Of a stretch of 64,000 bases of DNA, positions 63,896 to 64,000 are shown in pieces; position 1 is the first letter of the stretch; each line of letters begins with the position of its first letter. The DNA is taken from positions 1,302,001-1,366,000 of the forward strand of contig NZ_JAEPNI010000001.1 in the NCBI RefSeq assembly GCF_017643475.1, written 5' to 3'. The position numbers were made by a program, and so were the translations under genes. The stretch comes from Maricaulis sp. (lineage in GTDB: Bacteria > Pseudomonadota > Alphaproteobacteria > Caulobacterales > Maricaulaceae). The notes under the pieces are model-generated. The model did no database searches. It had not been told where the DNA came from and saw nothing but the letters and a program-made list of their open reading frames with translations.

Positions 63896-64000
63896 ATGGC
63901 TGATCCTCGCGATTCGATGATGGTTTCCGCGATGGGCATGCGAGCCCAGTCCGCGCGCATGCGCATCATTTCGGAAAATATTGCGAATGTGAATTCTACG
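63896..64000 (+). CDS. flgC: FlgC proximal rod protein, N-terminal part
   Basis: The first 35 codons are present; the gene runs off the right edge. MADPRDSMMVSAMGMRAQSA and MRIISENIANVNST show the rod-protein D0 helix with the ENIANVNST motif of FlgC. GGGAAAGGGA lies upstream of the ATG. It is the second gene of the flgBC operon. Confidence 0.92.
   Translation, partial: MADPRDSMMVSAMGMRAQSARMRIISENIANVNST

Noticed and set aside
1-64000. Search for tRNA, rRNA, CRISPR arrays, transposases and phage genes
   Set aside because: No cloverleaf, rRNA core, regularly spaced repeat array, transposase or integrase motif was seen by reading; a dedicated tool could still find a small RNA.

Overview
The window looks like a chromosomal segment of a GC-rich, flagellated alphaproteobacterium of the Caulobacterales/Maricaulales type (Caulobacter, Maricaulis, Oceanicaulis). 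The evidence is the combination of flbT, flaF, fliX, a FlaEY-like protein, an alphaproteobacterial DksA, a probable FlmG flagellin glycosyltransferase, CtrA-type TTAA-N7-TTAA boxes and sigma-54 flagellar promoters. No rRNA, tRNA, CRISPR array, insertion sequence or prophage was seen.

Layout. 1-8.6 kb: end of rodA, a Na+-dependent (NSS) transporter, proline iminopeptidase, a lipoprotein, and a coupled glycosyltransferase/methyltransferase/terpenoid-cyclase-like operon next to an MFS transporter. 8.6-12.1 kb: an Mla/MCE lipid-transport operon (STAS-MlaE, MlaF, MlaD, auxiliary lipoprotein). 12.1-14.1 kb: a TipN-like coiled-coil membrane protein. 14-28 kb: housekeeping and accessory genes, including maleylacetoacetate isomerase, a fumarylacetoacetate-hydrolase family enzyme, MarR, PqiA-like protein, chorismate mutase, GSTs, a CoxE-like VWA protein and MoxR ATPase separated from each other, and a TonB-dependent receptor whose start lies beside a near-perfect Zur box. 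Around 19.2-19.5 kb is a scar joining the 5' end of one gene to the 3' end of a chemotaxis receptor.

28-46.4 kb is a flagellin and flagellin-glycosylation island. A minus-strand operon runs flmG, pseG, sulfotransferase, ATP-grasp, SpsF-type cytidylyltransferase, neuB/pseI. Then come flbT-flaF, three flagellin genes, a FlaG-like gene, pseC and pseB (convergent), a degenerate SpsF paralogue and a FlaEY-like beta-propeller protein. PseB, PseC, PseG, a PseI-type synthase and a PseF candidate would make and activate a nonulosonic acid that FlmG could put on flagellin; no obvious PseH is present.

46.4-64 kb holds structural flagellar genes: flbY-cheL-flgI (minus), fliX and dksA (plus), flgF-flgG-flgA-flgH (minus), fliL-fliM-DUF6468-motE-TPR (plus), fliO-fliP (minus), flgB-flgC (plus, cut by the window end).

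Regulation can be read from the DNA. Five sigma-54 -24/-12 promoters (three flagellins, flgI, flgF) each have a TTGCCGGG- or GGCAGAATTTTCC-type element about 90-130 bp upstream, fitting FlbD/ftr enhancer control. CtrA-like boxes lie about 50 bp before flgB, fliX, flmG and pseB/spsF. All three flagellin leaders carry a small hairpin with an AAAC/AAAAC loop, a plausible target for the mRNA-binding regulator FlbT encoded just upstream. Eight of about fourteen convergent gene pairs end on a shared or abutting palindromic stop (CTAG, TTAA or TGATCA).
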